Below, one piece after another: positions 12,002 to 22,109 of a DNA stretch of 64,000 bases. Every line of letters starts with the position of its first letter. Positions within the stretch are counted from its first letter, which is position 1. The translations under genes and the position numbers were made by a program. Under the pieces are notes generated by a model. That model saw only the letters and a program-made list of their open reading frames with translations, searched no databases and was not told the DNA's origin. The stretch is from Limnephilus marmoratus (taxonomy: Eukaryota > Arthropoda > Insecta > Trichoptera > Limnephilidae): NCBI GenBank assembly GCA_917880885.1, contig OU862919.1, forward strand, positions 55,403,058-55,467,057, read 5' to 3'.

Positions 12002-12042
12002 CTGAAGATGGCTTTGACGAGCTGAAACCGGTTACGGTCGAA
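12002..12042 (+). ncRNA. Hammerhead-ribozyme-like motif in the PLE terminal repeat
   Basis: CTGAAGA is followed by a short hairpin (GGCT...AGCT), then GAAAC, then a tight CCG-gtta-CGG hairpin and GTC. This is the order of a hammerhead core: CUGANGA, stem II, GAAA, short stem III, and a cleavage triplet ending in UC. PLEs are known to carry such motifs in their terminal repeats. Here the usual CUGAUGA is CUGAAGA, which may weaken it. The same core recurs in the palindromes at 57.5 and 60.5 kb. Confidence 0.5.
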
Positions 12043-12147
12043 TAAAATTAAGTGGAAAAAAGTTTCATATTTGTTTTATTATAATATATTATAATGGAAT
12101 TCCACCATGAAATATCAGTCTCAAAAATAGAAATATTTTATGATTTT

Positions 12148-12430
12148 TATTACAATAAATATAATTATGCTCATAATCTTCTTTGAACCGAGGTGGTTCA
12201 AAGATTGAAAGTTTGATAGAATTGATGATTTTACCGGTTTCGTTGAATTTATCCTTGGCCTTTGCCAATACACTATAATATAAGTTTTCAAACATTTCTC
12301 GTTCGGTTCCATTTTTTAATTCATCCGGTAATAACATTTCTATTTTATCTTGGAATTTTCTAAAGACATCTAGTATAGGTTCGATTCTTTTCATACGTAT
12401 TTCGATTTCCGTAACAATTCTTTCCCATCC
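12148..12430 (-). pseudogene. BEL-1: gag, N-terminal fragment
   Basis: From the Met at 12394 the frame reads MKRIEPILDVFRKFQDKIE, then a FENLYYSVLAKAKD block and the start of a zinc knuckle (CNKNHK). It is cut there by the PLE insertion; the other half of the knuckle resumes at 10045. The FEN-YY-A-A pattern is common in BEL/Pao gag proteins. Upstream to about 12430 the frame is still open but no better start was seen. Residues downstream of 12148 in this frame are PLE sequence read by chance. Confidence 0.7.
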
Positions 12431-12434
12431 AAGT

Positions 12435-13140
12435 AATCGTTAAATCTTTACAATTTTCCCTTACATATGCCGCACTGGGCAATTAAATATTTCAAATCCA
12501 TGATTTTTGTAAATAACAATCAATACTCACTGATCGTTTTGGAGCGGCCCAATCTCAACCACGGTTAAACACTAAAAAAACTTGCACTGTCTTTTACTCG
12601 ATTGTTTCTTTTGTTTTAACAAAACACTAGATCACTAGATGCATGTATTCAACAACAAAGAAAATCTATTGTTATTATTTTGTTATGAAAGTTCGCGACG
12701 CGATCTGACTTTAAAGATGGCGTGCGCCTGCTTTACCGACTGGAAAAACACTTCGAAAGTCAAACCAACGTCCAACGATCGCTTTCAGATTTTTTGAATA
12801 ATCAATTAATACATTTCATGTATTATAATAATTATCCTTCTGTTTTTTGCGGTATCATAATCATATGACTAGCCACAAAAAACCCTGTTAGTTTCAGTTG
12901 CAAATAAATAACGACAGTACTTCGTACTCGTCGCCTGCTTTACCGACAGTATCGAAAACCCAACATCAAAACAAACAAAAAAAACTCCGATCTTTATGTT
13001 TTTTGCGGCACTATAATCAAAGCTAGCCACAAAAAATCTTGCCAATAACAATTTGAACAATTAGCCCGTTGCGAATTTTTATATCAACAACAATAAAATA
13101 CCGAAGTGGTCTAACCGAATTTGTTTTTTCTATGGGATCA
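12435..13140. other. BEL-1 5' flank with two diverged direct repeats; no gene
   Basis: Two related blocks lie at about 12727-12885 and 12932-13042. Each starts gcctgctttaccgac and later contains gttttttgcgg and a ctagccacaaaaaa block. They may be remains of the BEL-1 5' LTR or leader. I could not define LTR ends or a primer-binding site, because the 3' LTR was lost at 6732. Confidence 0.4.
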
Positions 13141-13465
13141 AATGGATAAAAATGGAATGGTCACTTGCCCGTGTTGTGGATCCGCTTCAAGAATTCTCCT
13201 TTGTTTATTGCTGGTTCATGTCTGGCCTCGATTGATTTTTTGATCTGGTTCCCAGGATCGCATTCAGTTGAAAAATCGTATCCGCTCGTGGATCATACGG
13301 CTCGAAGGATCAAATGTAAAATTGCTAGGTCTTCACTCAGGAGAAATCTTGGGATTGCCCTTTTATAAATGAAGCACTTTTTATAACTTAATTTCTTGAT
13401 TTTTTATTTACAACTGACGACAATAATTTTTCCCTACCCAACGGACAAGGGTTCAGTAGTATTTT
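13140..13465. other. No recognisable gene; short frame of unknown meaning
   Basis: A 67-codon plus-strand frame (13165-13368) has no motif I recognise. On the minus strand a TATA-like tttataaaagg lies near 13360. The stretch could be LTR or promoter sequence of a neighbouring element, but nothing proves it. Confidence 0.25.
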
Positions 13466-13468
13466 AAA

Positions 13469-13664
13469 TTCTTGGTGCAAGTTTTTGTAAAGAAGTAATT
13501 TAATTTCACCGATGCAAGCCTTTTTTACTTACTTTGTCTGTTGTGTGAGAAAGGGACAAAAAATAAATGATTCTATTAGAGACATCTGACGAACAAATCA
13601 GACAACCCTTTGATGGTAATCTTTAACTCCATAATTGGTTTGAATCCTGGGTTTAAATTTAGAT
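13469..13664. repeat. Copy B of the 200-225 bp interspersed repeat
   Basis: It matches 5754-5978. Its right edge coincides with the point where the neighbouring LINE loses its RT frame, so either the LINE copy was truncated here and joined to the repeat, or the repeat inserted and the remainder was lost. Confidence 0.7.
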
Positions 13665-15290
13665 AAATACCACTCCTAAGTTTACTGATTAAGTCGTTTA
13701 TTGCCGCAAGTGTGTTAGACTTTTTCCTAAAGCCATACTGTTTTTTATAAAAGAATGATTTTTTTAATAGGAAATTGTTTAATCTTTCGTAGATTACACG
13801 TTCAAAATTTTTTGATAAGATTGGTAAGATTGAGATGGGCCTGTAGTTTGAGGTATTTGTTTTGGACCCACCTTTGTGAATTGGTATCACCTTGGCATTT
13901 TTACAGCTGTCTGGAAAAGTTCCCTCTTTAAAACATTGGTTAATCAATTTTGATAATATAGTAACCAATTCTGTTGAGAGACTTAGAGATCCGTTGAGAG
14001 ATTCCGTTGAAGATATAAAGATTCTATACTATCGTATACTAATGTTATTTCATTGGCCGGTTTGTGTACGACATTGTTACGTATATTATTAGCTAAGGAG
14101 AAGCCAATGTTGCAAAAGAATTTGTTAAAGTGGTCGTATATCTCTACATTGTTAGTGATTATTTCATCATTAATTATTAATTTAGTACAAAAATTATTCG
14201 AAGTATTAGACTGATTTTTAAGAATGTTATTCATTAACTTTCAAGTTTTTTTACTGTTATTTTCGCATTTTTTAAAAGATCACTGTAGTGTCTTTGTTTT
14301 AAGTTTCGTTTTTCTGTAGTAATGTTATTTCTTACTTTTAGGAAATCTGCTTTCAATAATGTGTTATTGGGTTGTCTTTTTAATTTCAGATGCAATTTAT
14401 TTCTTTTGTTGATCAATTTTATAAGGTCTTTGGTTATCCAGTCTGGATTATTTATATTTTTTGTTTAATTTTTAGTGGTGCTGTTAGAATTAATTTTATT
14501 TGTGAGGTAGTTTACAAGATTATCATAATTTAATACCGAGTCATATTAAGATTAAAAGGATTTTGGATGACATCATTCTTTAGATTATCAAGATGTGTAT
14601 ATTTTTGGGATGATATTAAGGATGTATTCTTAATATATGTGTGAATTACATCAAGGAGTAGTATATTATGATCTGATATAGAATTATCACAGTTCGTTAG
14701 TGAGTATGATAGTTTTGTATCGGTAAGTATAAGATCTATTATTGTGTTCGTATTTTCTGTGATGCGTGTGGCGTGTTTTTTGTTTATTTTGTTCAAAATA
14801 TTGTAATTGTTCAATCTAATTGTATTTGTGTATTTACAAGTTTGTGTATTGGTTGGGTCGAGCAGATTTATGTTGAAGTCTCCAAATACAATACCTCTTT
14901 TGTAGGATTCTAGATGAGAGGATAGTGTCTCCAGGAAGTCTTTGAGAACAGTATTTGGTTTTTTATACACTAGGCCTATTTTTAGATTAAGCTTGTTTAA
15001 ATGAAGCCATAGAAAATTATTGTCGGAGTCGCACGTGTTATTAATCACATCGTATTCTAAGGAATCTTTTATGAAAATGGAAACTCCGCCACCAGCTCCC
15101 TGCGGCCGGCAGGATGCTTCGTGTTTGTATCCTTCTAGGTTGATGTACTTTAGGTCCGCTTCTTTGAGCCAGGTCTCACACAAGAGGATGATGTTGAAGT
15201 TTGAGAATGTAGATTTCAGTAGGCTTTTAATATCATCGAGTTTACCTTTCAAGCTTCTCACATTTAGGTACATAAAAGAGAGTGAGGTTT
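13665..15290 (-). pseudogene. LINE ORF2: AP endonuclease and partial reverse transcriptase (broken)
   Basis: At 14530-15273 lies an apurinic/apyrimidinic-type endonuclease: MYLNVRSLKGKLDDIKSLL at its start, the catalytic Glu in LLCETWLKE, GAGGGVSIFIKD, VFGDFNINLL and the SDH block (SISDHNILLLD). Linker pieces lie at 14234-14416 and 13983-14234 in other frames. RT starts at 13968 (KVIPIHKGGSKTNTSNYRPIS, ILPILSKNFERVI, QYGFRKKSNT) and is cut at about 13665, before the catalytic YADD region. Several frameshifts are present. It belongs to the endonuclease-bearing LINE group (CR1/jockey-like). ORF1 of the same copy lies just upstream at 15423-16676. Confidence 0.85.
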
Positions 15291-15422
15291 GTCCTTTTGA
15301 TGTAGTTGGATGTTTGTGGCATGATATTTTTTTTATTCTGATGTGTTTTTTCAGTTTTTCTGAAGAAATATTTTAATTAACAGATAAGGTCTCGATGGAA
15401 GGTTGTTTACTTATTGCATTAT

Positions 15423-16676
15423 TCATAAAAAAATTCTTTGATTTTCCGGATATGGTGGGTTCCTGTCTTTTATCTGATTGAGGTTAGGACCATTTTCCCA
15501 GTATTTTCTTTTCATCATATCGATTATATTTAATCTTACTAATCCCATAGATTTTGAATTGTTATAATTATTCATTCGGTCATAAAATATTGGCCCAATG
15601 AATTCACAGTTAGTTTTAAATAGAGCAGTATTTGATTGTATTTCAGTGTTAATTTTGTAAACATTCATGTGATTGGATAAGTTTTAAGATTTTCACGGCC
15701 AAAAGCATTTTCGTTATATGTTTTTGGGGTGTTGTGCCGTGTTGCGCTACCTCCTTCTTTAGCCAACGTTTCGGACATCGTTGCAGCAAGATGGACACTG
15801 CAACGATGTCCGAAACGTTGAATAAAGAAGGAGGTAGCGCAACACGGCACAACACCCCAAAAACATATAACGAAAAATTCATGTGATTATTTTTTGGTAC
15901 GGAGTATACAAAAACATTTGTATTTTGGAGATTATGTAGAAGATAGTACAGATGGCTAATTATATTCTTTGGTGATTTTTCATTACTGCCGGTAAATATA
16001 ATAACTACATCTTTTTTAGTAAAGTTTTTACAAGATTGTACTATGGTTGAAGTTTATTTGTCTATTGTGGCACCCGGATATATGTAGCTGTGGCATTCTA
16101 CATAGTTGGTGCTTCGTTCAATGGTTCTTCGCATTTGCCTCGCTCCTTCCTCCCCGTCTCCAAATATGAGAACTTTAGGTTTTTTTTTCCAGTGATGGTG
16201 TATAATTCAGAATATTCTCATTGTTTAATGGAAGTGATTTATTTCCAGGATCCGCTGTTTATTGGAGTAAGTTGATATTTTCGTCTCTCTTTTCAGGAAC
16301 CATCTGTATCTCTACATTGCAATTTCTGTTACACTGCTCTAAATCATTAATCTAAAGCATTAAGTTTTTTAATTTCTGCCTCATTCGCTTTACATATTTT
16401 ATGGAGTCTGTCATACTCCGCCGAAAAAAATTCAATGGTGGTTTTGAGTTCATCAAAATGACTCAGCTTGCTCTTAATGCCCCCTAATTCTTCAACTATT
16501 TGTGAGTTGAGATATACAAATAGCTCATTTTTCAATTTTTTTAAAACTTCATCCAATTTAAGGTCTATATGAGTCATAATTACCTGAGATTCCTCACTCG
16601 GGTTTACACTCTGTGGAGTGGAAATATTGTTATCAATGCGGGTATTGATGTTTTCTTCGGAGTCGTCAGATGTCAC
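15423..16676 (-). pseudogene. LINE ORF1 with coiled-coil and SGNH-esterase-like domain
   Basis: From the start near 16676, the first 110 codons are acidic and then heptad-like (LDEVLKKLKNELF, IKSKLSHFDELKTT), suggesting a coiled coil for trimerisation. Further on (about 16160-15900) the frame reads KVLIFGDGEEGARQMRR, then YIYPGATID, a stop codon, and DVVIIFTGSNEKSPKN. The IFGDG and FTGSNE blocks resemble blocks I and III (GDS, GxND) of SGNH/GDSL hydrolases, which occur in ORF1 of CR1-type LINEs; the catalytic Ser appears changed to Gly. The frame is interrupted by the palindromic insert (15675-15885) and continues as MNVYKINTEI to 15423. Its role would be RNA binding and packaging. Confidence 0.7.
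15675..15885. mobile_element. Palindromic insert with 12-bp target duplication
   Basis: Two arms of about 80-85 bp (about 15707-15793 and 15797-15880) are near-perfect reverse complements. The arms contain ttttggggtgttgtgccg and cggcacaacaccccaaaa, with a loop of only a few bases. The insert is flanked by attcatgtgatt on both sides (15663-15674 and 15886-15897), which rejoins the LINE ORF1 frame exactly. Both arms carry a GTCCGAAACGTTG core like that of Penelope terminal repeats. There is no coding capacity. It is probably a dead or non-autonomous PLE terminal structure; a fold-back MITE is the alternative. Confidence 0.75.
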
Positions 16677-16734
16677 TTTTTTGTCTTTTTTTGCCTATTC
16701 ATTTTGGAGTGGTTTGAAGATTGGATAGTGATTA

Positions 16735-16850
16735 GGTAAAAAGAAAAATATTAAAAAATATTTTCGGATGGGATAGGATTCGATCCCTGTTCGCTAGGCG
16801 TGGTATAGCGGACGCGCTAGCCACTACACTGTCGGGGGTATATGAAACGT
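16735..16850 (-). mobile_element. tRNA-derived SINE head
   Basis: The minus strand contains an A-box-like TGGCTAGCGCG (16813-16823) and a B-box GGATCGAATCC (16776-16786), correctly spaced for an internal RNA polymerase III promoter. The acceptor arms do not pair, so it is not a working tRNA gene. It is followed by a short AT-rich tail. Confidence 0.55.
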
Positions 16851-16859
16851 TGTGAAATT

Positions 16860-17690
16860 GAAGCAATATTAATTGACTGTCATAGATACTTTTATAATCA
16901 GTGAATGATTGTTTGTTTTGTGAACAATAATGGCACTTCAAAAACGACCACTCAAAATCACTTGTTTAGAATTTTAACTGCACTGATCATCTGCACATCT
17001 GATATTGTGAATAAATACATTCCCGCCGGGAATCCGCTATCCACGGTTTAAGACCATCGCAGGCGCAACGTATATTTAATGGTACGATCAATTCGATAAT
17101 ATCCGATCATATCCCGTATACAAGCCAACGGCCATTTATACGCGGGCTTCCATCAGCCCGACAAGAATATCTCGCGTTTTACGCGGATGTTTATGTTAAA
17201 ACGTTATTTATAATACCGTCACGCCATTCACTTCGCCCATATGACTTTTATCACACTATCGACCCGAAACCCCAAAACTAGAGTGAGAGGAACTATAACT
17301 ATATAATACTATATAATCCCAACTAAACAAGTACTTAATTAAACAAGTACTTGACTATAAAATCGCTTCATAACATGGTTTGTCTGTTTGTTATTTGTAT
17401 GTTTGTTTATTTGTATGTTTGTATGTTAGTATGTTGTTTGTATATTTGTATTGTTTGTTCGTATGCTATGCGCTGCCATATCGTTCATGCGATTGCTCTG
17501 AAACTTTGTGATTTGTTGTGCGCACACTCGTGAAGGTTATAGGCTATTTATAACTGTAAGCTCTTGCGTTATGAAATTTGTAATAAAATATAATAAAATG
17601 AAATGTAATAAAATTAGTAACAAATTTGTAATAAAATTTTCAATTTGTATAAAACCTATATACACTATACACCAGCGTAAAAAAAAAAAA
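16860..17690. other. No gene; GT-rich simple repeats
   Basis: 16960-17340 is non-coding with no recognisable family. 17370-17460 is low-complexity sequence of the tttgtatgtttgt type. 17570-17640 is a run of aataaaat-like repeats. Nothing else could be supported. Confidence 0.5.
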
Positions 17691-17850
17691 AAAACATGTA
17701 AAAAAAAACTTATTTTATCCGAATACAACACAAGAGATCCAACTTTCCTCAACCGTCTGAAGCCAGTGAGACTACGGCATCCCAAATTTTGGTATGTTGT
17801 GAGGCTGAAGGGAGTGGGGGAGGGAAGAAGATATGGGAAATGTATCTAAA
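17690..17850 (-). mobile_element. SINE 3' domain (family S), minus strand
   Basis: Read on the minus strand, this shares catcttcttccctccc, ccttcagcctcacaacata, ggatgccgtagtctcactgg and ctcttgtgttgtattc with the plus-strand SINEs at about 55430-55540 and 59450-59560, in the same order. An A-rich tail (17678-17710 region) follows on the minus strand as a T/A tract. Confidence 0.65.
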
Positions 17851-17902
17851 AAAAAATTTTATATTTTTTATATTAACTTTATGAGTAAAACCTCAAATAG
17901 TA

Positions 17903-18134
17903 ATATTTAATTAAATGTAGGCAACATAAGCGAAACTTAATCGAAAATCTGAAAACAGAAAAACCAGGAAAAGATATTGGCGCCTCTGGGACGCGAACCC
18001 AGGACCTCTCGCTTTCCGGGCAAACGCTCTCTTCGCAAACTTTGAGTCCCAGAGGTTCTAATAGCTTTTTCTGATTTTTCTAATTTCAGATTTTCGATTG
18101 AGTTTCGCTTATATTGTCTTCATTTAATTAAATA
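17903..18134. mobile_element. Fold-back element with tRNA-like centre
   Basis: Arms of about 85-90 bp (17903-17990 and 18045-18134) are reverse complements with about 85% identity. The outer ends are tatttaattaaatg and catttaattaaata, and the inner ends include cctctgggac and gtcccagagg. The central part, on the minus strand, contains a B-box-like GGTTCGCGTCC and resembles the 3' half of a tRNA. It is MITE-like with no ORF. 18140-18426 beside it is AT-rich with no feature except a (TA)n run at the end. Confidence 0.7.
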
Positions 18135-18426
18135 AAAACATTTGCACTATTTTTATTTATTTGTAGTAAAAAACAAACTACTTTGCTTAAATATTATTTG
18201 ATGATTTTACAATGAGTTTGGTGACAAAAAAAAATTATTGTTAAAATTTCCCACCATAGTTGGAAGTGTATTTGAAGTAATTGGTAATTAGTAGTATTTT
18301 TAAAATGGTCTGTTAAAATTAACGAGTTATTTAAAAGGAAAATAACATGATAATAATAACGTTAAAGAAATTAGTTATTTGTCAACAAATTAGTGGATGA
18401 TTCTATGATACATTATATATATATAT

Positions 18427-18693
18427 TGTGATGTTCTTTTATTGTGGCCTTACTAGCCACACAATAATAATTAAGAGATAAACGTAAGTTCTTCGTCCTT
18501 TATTGTAATGTACAATAGATTCAATAAGTAGTATATTATTTGTCTCGGTAGCGACTGATTATAACGGAAGTTAGAATGGATTTGGCAGCCGCCACAGACT
18601 AGCGCGCTGTCCCGGCTCGTAAGCCCTTTCGGCAACGTTCGGCGGACCCGAACATTTCCGAATTACTACATGGATATAATTGCATATATCACA
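18427..18693 (-). repeat. 3' LTR of the gypsy-type element
   Basis: It starts TGTGATG and ends ATATCACA, with 6-bp inverted ends. It is nearly identical to 22110-22376; differences include ggattt versus ggatct and ctcgtaagccctttc versus cttgtaagccctttt. Confidence 0.95.
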
Positions 18694-18880
18694 CCCTTCC
18701 CCCTGTAAATCAGTCGCTACATATTTAAGTATTTCATGATTCTATATAATTCAAACACTGTAAATATTATACTGATATTTCACTCAAGTTCTTATAATGT
18801 TTTTTTCATAAACACATCATTATTAATATTTCACACAAAATTATATTAAGTTAGAAGGCTTTCCGTTCCTTCCTTGTGGA

Positions 18881-20200
18881 CTATCTTGGGCGGAGTCTCC
18901 CCAACCAGGGATTTGAACTTTTACTTGGACCAGCGATTGCCGTGTCTGTGACCTCCGGTGACCTCTCTCCTCCCTCCGCAAATCTGAAATCAGGAGAAAA
19001 CACCGTCAACTCACTCCACAGATTGGAAAACTCTTTCTCAGAGTGCTCAGTCCTCATGTCATCAGACGCGGAATCTGGCAAATCTGACTCAACATCACTC
19101 CAAGACACTGACAAGTTCCTCATCTGATCCACATGACGTTTCCAAATTAATTGAGAATCACAAGTTTTTACCAAATATAATTTTTTTCCAATTTTATCTG
19201 TAACAATTCCCTTTACCCATGTAAATTTATTATTTTTTCTGAAATCTTTAACTACACATTTTTGTCCCACAATAAAATTTCTTGTTTTTACACCACCATA
19301 ATACTTAGTTTGTTTACGTTGATTTGCCTCAATATTTTTATTCACCAAATCATGTTGTTTTGACACAACCCGTTCATTCTCTTTCGGAACGAGACTGTAA
19401 AAAGTAGATCTAAGTTTCCTACCAAACAATAAAACTGCCGGCTCGACTCCCGTCGTACAATGTGGAGTATTTCTATAATCGGACAAAAAAATGTAACAAT
19501 TTATCCTTGTAATCAACCTGAAATTTATTTCCTACCATAAGTTTTTTAAGAAAACTCTTAGTAGTTTTCACTGAATTTTCAGCGATACCATTACTTTTTG
19601 GGTGCATAACTGGAGATGACATGAATTTAATATTGTTTTCCCGAAGAAACTGTTGGAAAATTTCACTCGTGAAACAAGTTCCGTTATCTGACACTATGAG
19701 TTCAGGGTAGCCAAAATTTGAAAATAATTTCCTCAATTCAAATATAGTATTAGCTGAATCTGCCCTTTGAACTTCAATACAGTCAACCCATTTAGTGAAT
19801 GAGTCGCAGACGACCAGAAACATGTTCCCTGCCAGCGGTCCACTATAATCCAGGTGTAACCTACTCCAGACCTTCCCAGAATTAGGCCATATCGATAATT
19901 GACTCTTTGGCGGAGATTGTTTCGTCGACGCGCATTCTGGACATTCCTGAACAATTTTCTCTAAATCTTTGCTCAGCGATGACCACCAAAAATAACCTTT
20001 TGCTAACCCTTTCATCTTTACAATACCTAAGTGTGAACGGTGCACGAGCTCTAACACTTTTTTATGCAACGAACAATAATTCTATGTTGCCAAAATAAAC
20101 AATCCTTAACAATCGAAAGTTCGTTCCTTTTTATCCAGAATTTCCATAATTCCTCCTCGCGTTTAACCTGTTTGGGCCACCCTTGCCTTAAACACGTCAT
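18881..20200 (-). pseudogene. Gypsy integrase (complete domains, one frameshift)
   Basis: The frame begins just after the deletion point near 20200 (MTCLRQGWPKQVKREEELWK). It contains the HHCC zinc domain (VHRSHLG and CPECAS) and the catalytic core with Asp in LHLDYSGPL, Asp in VSDNGTCF and Glu in GIAENSVKTT. A one-base shift in a run of A/T near 19490 separates the core from the C-terminal part (SDYRNTPHCTTGVEPA, LLFGRKLR). That part ends in an acidic, Ser-rich tail and a stop at 18881. The integrase joins element cDNA to target DNA. Apart from the frameshift it looks complete. Confidence 0.9.
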
Positions 20201-21570
20201 TACGCCTTGAATGACTTATCTACTTTAGTGGCTTCCCTAATCGAATTAACGTCAAGATGTTCACAATTGCTAACAAAACTTACGAAATCAGACCCGTAGT
20301 CTTCTTTCTTCACTTTAAAATTCACTTTGAATTTATTAAATCGCCCTAGTTTTCTCTCAAAAACTTCTGACGAAACTGAATTGATAGCACTTTGTTTTGA
20401 ACTAAAGTTGAGGTTAAAGATTTCCATGAAATTTCTTCCTACAACCAGAACCGATCCGTTTGTCACAACGATAAAGGTTATTAACCTAACTAGATTATTG
20501 TATTCGACCTTGAAATTTGCATTACCCACAACAGGCAACATATTCCCGTCGTAACCTGAAATTTTTCGTGTTTCGGGTGACAACTCTATATTACTGAAAT
20601 GTTTACCAAACAACGTCTCCAGAATAACACAAACTGATGAACCTGAATCAATCATCGCTTCGAAGGATTTCCCATTTAATTTCAATTGTGCCTTGATTGC
20701 CTTAACAAAAGCTACATTTTCAATATTTTCATTATTACAATTCATAACTGATTTTACTGACCCGTTTTTACAAAATCTCTGTAAATGACCCAATTTACCG
20801 CAAGAATAACATTTAGCTTGCTTAAACTTACAGTTATGAGTGTCATGATTTGATTTCCCACAAATCTTACACTTTTTTAGAGATGAACCGGTTTTAACTT
20901 GTTTTTCCGACCTACATGACTCGGAACTATTCGACCGATAATAAAGTTTTCGCGCCGGAGAAGCCGATCTTCGAAATCTCTTTACTGAATTTATTTCTCG
21001 CGCCGGAGAAGCCGATCTTCCAAATTCCTTTACCGAATTTACTTCCAACTTCATCTTGATTGAATCGACCTCAGGACCTTTCGCGGTCACTGCAAGTTCA
21101 ACTAGTTGATTAAAGTTTTGTTTAGGCCCTTCAACAAACAATTTTACCCGTACTGGACCCGGAAGTAGACCGATTGCAAACACGTCTACAAGATTATCCT
21201 CCAGCCTGTTTCCGAACTGACAGAATGAACTGAGTCCTCGGAGTCTGGCGGCGAAATCCCTAATCGATTCGTTATGATTCTGTTTAGCTTGAAAAAATGA
21301 TTCCCGCTCTTGAAAAAGAGATCTACATTTACCACAATGTTTTTTTAGCAACTCAATTAATTTCTCAAACGTAACATCTGTGATTTTAATCGGGAAACAT
21401 AAGTTGGACAGAAGAGTCAAGGTCTCCGTTTCAAGCGAGTTTATCAGATAAGCCTTTTTCTTAATCTCGGTAATGTCATCATGTAACACGAGAAACTGCT
21501 CTAATCTGAGTTGAAACATATCCCAATCTCCGTTTATGTGAGAGAACGGTGGAATTCTCGCCGATTCCAT
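20200..21570 (-). CDS. Gypsy gag and protease, fused
   Basis: I chose the Met at 21570 (MESARIPPFSHINGDWDMFQ) as the gag start; the frame is open upstream to 21846 but that part is unlike gag and overlaps the leader. Gag (about residues 1-230) has the retrotransposon-gag fold pattern WDMFQLRLEQFL...LLSNLCFP...FFQAKQNHNESIRDFAARL. An Arg/Ser-rich stretch with two near-copies of GRSASPAR follows. Then come two CCHC knuckles (CKICGKSNHDTHNC, CYSCGKLGHLQRFC). The protease has FEAMIDSGSSVCVI with the catalytic DSG. The frame ends after SIREATKVDKSFKA at a stop created by the deletion of RT and RNase H. Gag forms the particle and protease matures it. Confidence 0.9.
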   Translation of the reverse strand: MESARIPPFSHINGDWDMFQLRLEQFLVLHDDITEIKKKAYLINSLETETLTLLSNLCFPIKITDVTFEKLIELLKKHCGKCRSLFQERESFFQAKQNHNESIRDFAARLRGLSSFCQFGNRLEDNLVDVFAIGLLPGPVRVKLFVEGPKQNFNQLVELAVTAKGPEVDSIKMKLEVNSVKEFGRSASPAREINSVKRFRRSASPARKLYYRSNSSESCRSEKQVKTGSSLKKCKICGKSNHDTHNCKFKQAKCYSCGKLGHLQRFCKNGSVKSVMNCNNENIENVAFVKAIKAQLKLNGKSFEAMIDSGSSVCVILETLFGKHFSNIELSPETRKISGYDGNMLPVVGNANFKVEYNNLVRLITFIVVTNGSVLVVGRNFMEIFNLNFSSKQSAINSVSSEVFERKLGRFNKFKVNFKVKKEDYGSDFVSFVSNCEHLDVNSIREATKVDKSFKA

Positions 21571-22109
21571 CTTCACAAAAGGAAAAAAATAATCACGCGA
21601 AGCTACGACAACAATACTACCCCGGAAAAAATTACAAAAAAAAACCCAGACAAATCCTCCACAAGTAAGAAATGCAAAACCTAACTTAGAAATTGCGGTT
21701 GCAACGTCTCCAGATTGTTTCCTCTTGATGAGTGAGTGACCTTCCTCGACACTAGCACTGTTTGCCTTGTATGAATGCCTTCCCTCGGCACTCCCTCGGA
21801 ACTTCACCTTCGTGGAAAGGCTCTGTTGAGCCCCAAAAACGACCACCGCCTCTTGCTTCTGAGTACCCTTAGATAGTACTCCAGAACTCTGACTGTGGCT
21901 TCAGGAATAGCCAGAGATACCCTTGGTTTGTTCTGCCGGTCCTTAATCTCGGTCAGACAAACCCAAAAAATACTCCGATGTTCCGTCTCGGCTGTAGGTA
22001 GCCTTGAAAAAATTTCTCGGGTGATTTAGCTCACCCCGCTTTGGTAATTTTTTTTTTTTTTTTAAATCCAATTTGTACTTTAAGAACTGTTTAATACGGC
22101 TGCGCCAAT

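Larger units (their letters stand above)
10048..12135 (+). mobile_element. Penelope-like element (PLE) inserted in BEL-1 gag
   Basis: The insert is bounded by a 12-bp direct duplication, ttttatgatttt (10036-10047 and 12136-12147). Removing it rejoins the BEL-1 gag frame inside a zinc knuckle. Its ends are inverted: 10048-10117 is the reverse complement of about 12028-12098, both containing ttttattcgacc / ggtcgaataaaa. Such inverted terminal pieces with a partial copy are typical of Penelope elements, which integrate by target-primed reverse transcription. The body encodes RT plus GIY-YIG. 11482-12000 is AT-rich 3' sequence with a tandem duplication and a TATA-like tatataaacc at about 11975. 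Confidence 0.9.

Noticed and set aside
12089..12147. C-terminal end of the BEL-1 gag fragment
   Set aside because: The frame runs by chance into the PLE end; the 12-bp duplication shows gag stops at 12148.
15649..15882. Two frames of 61-77 codons on the minus strand
   Set aside because: They lie within the palindromic insert and have no protein-like pattern.
17508..17849. 113-codon plus-strand frame
   Set aside because: It is the reverse of the SINE 3' domain plus poly-Lys from an A-run; not a gene.
21570..21846. Upstream extension of the gypsy gag frame
   Set aside because: The extra 92 codons include a hydrophobic stretch unlike gag and overlap the leader; the Met at 21570 fits gag starts better.
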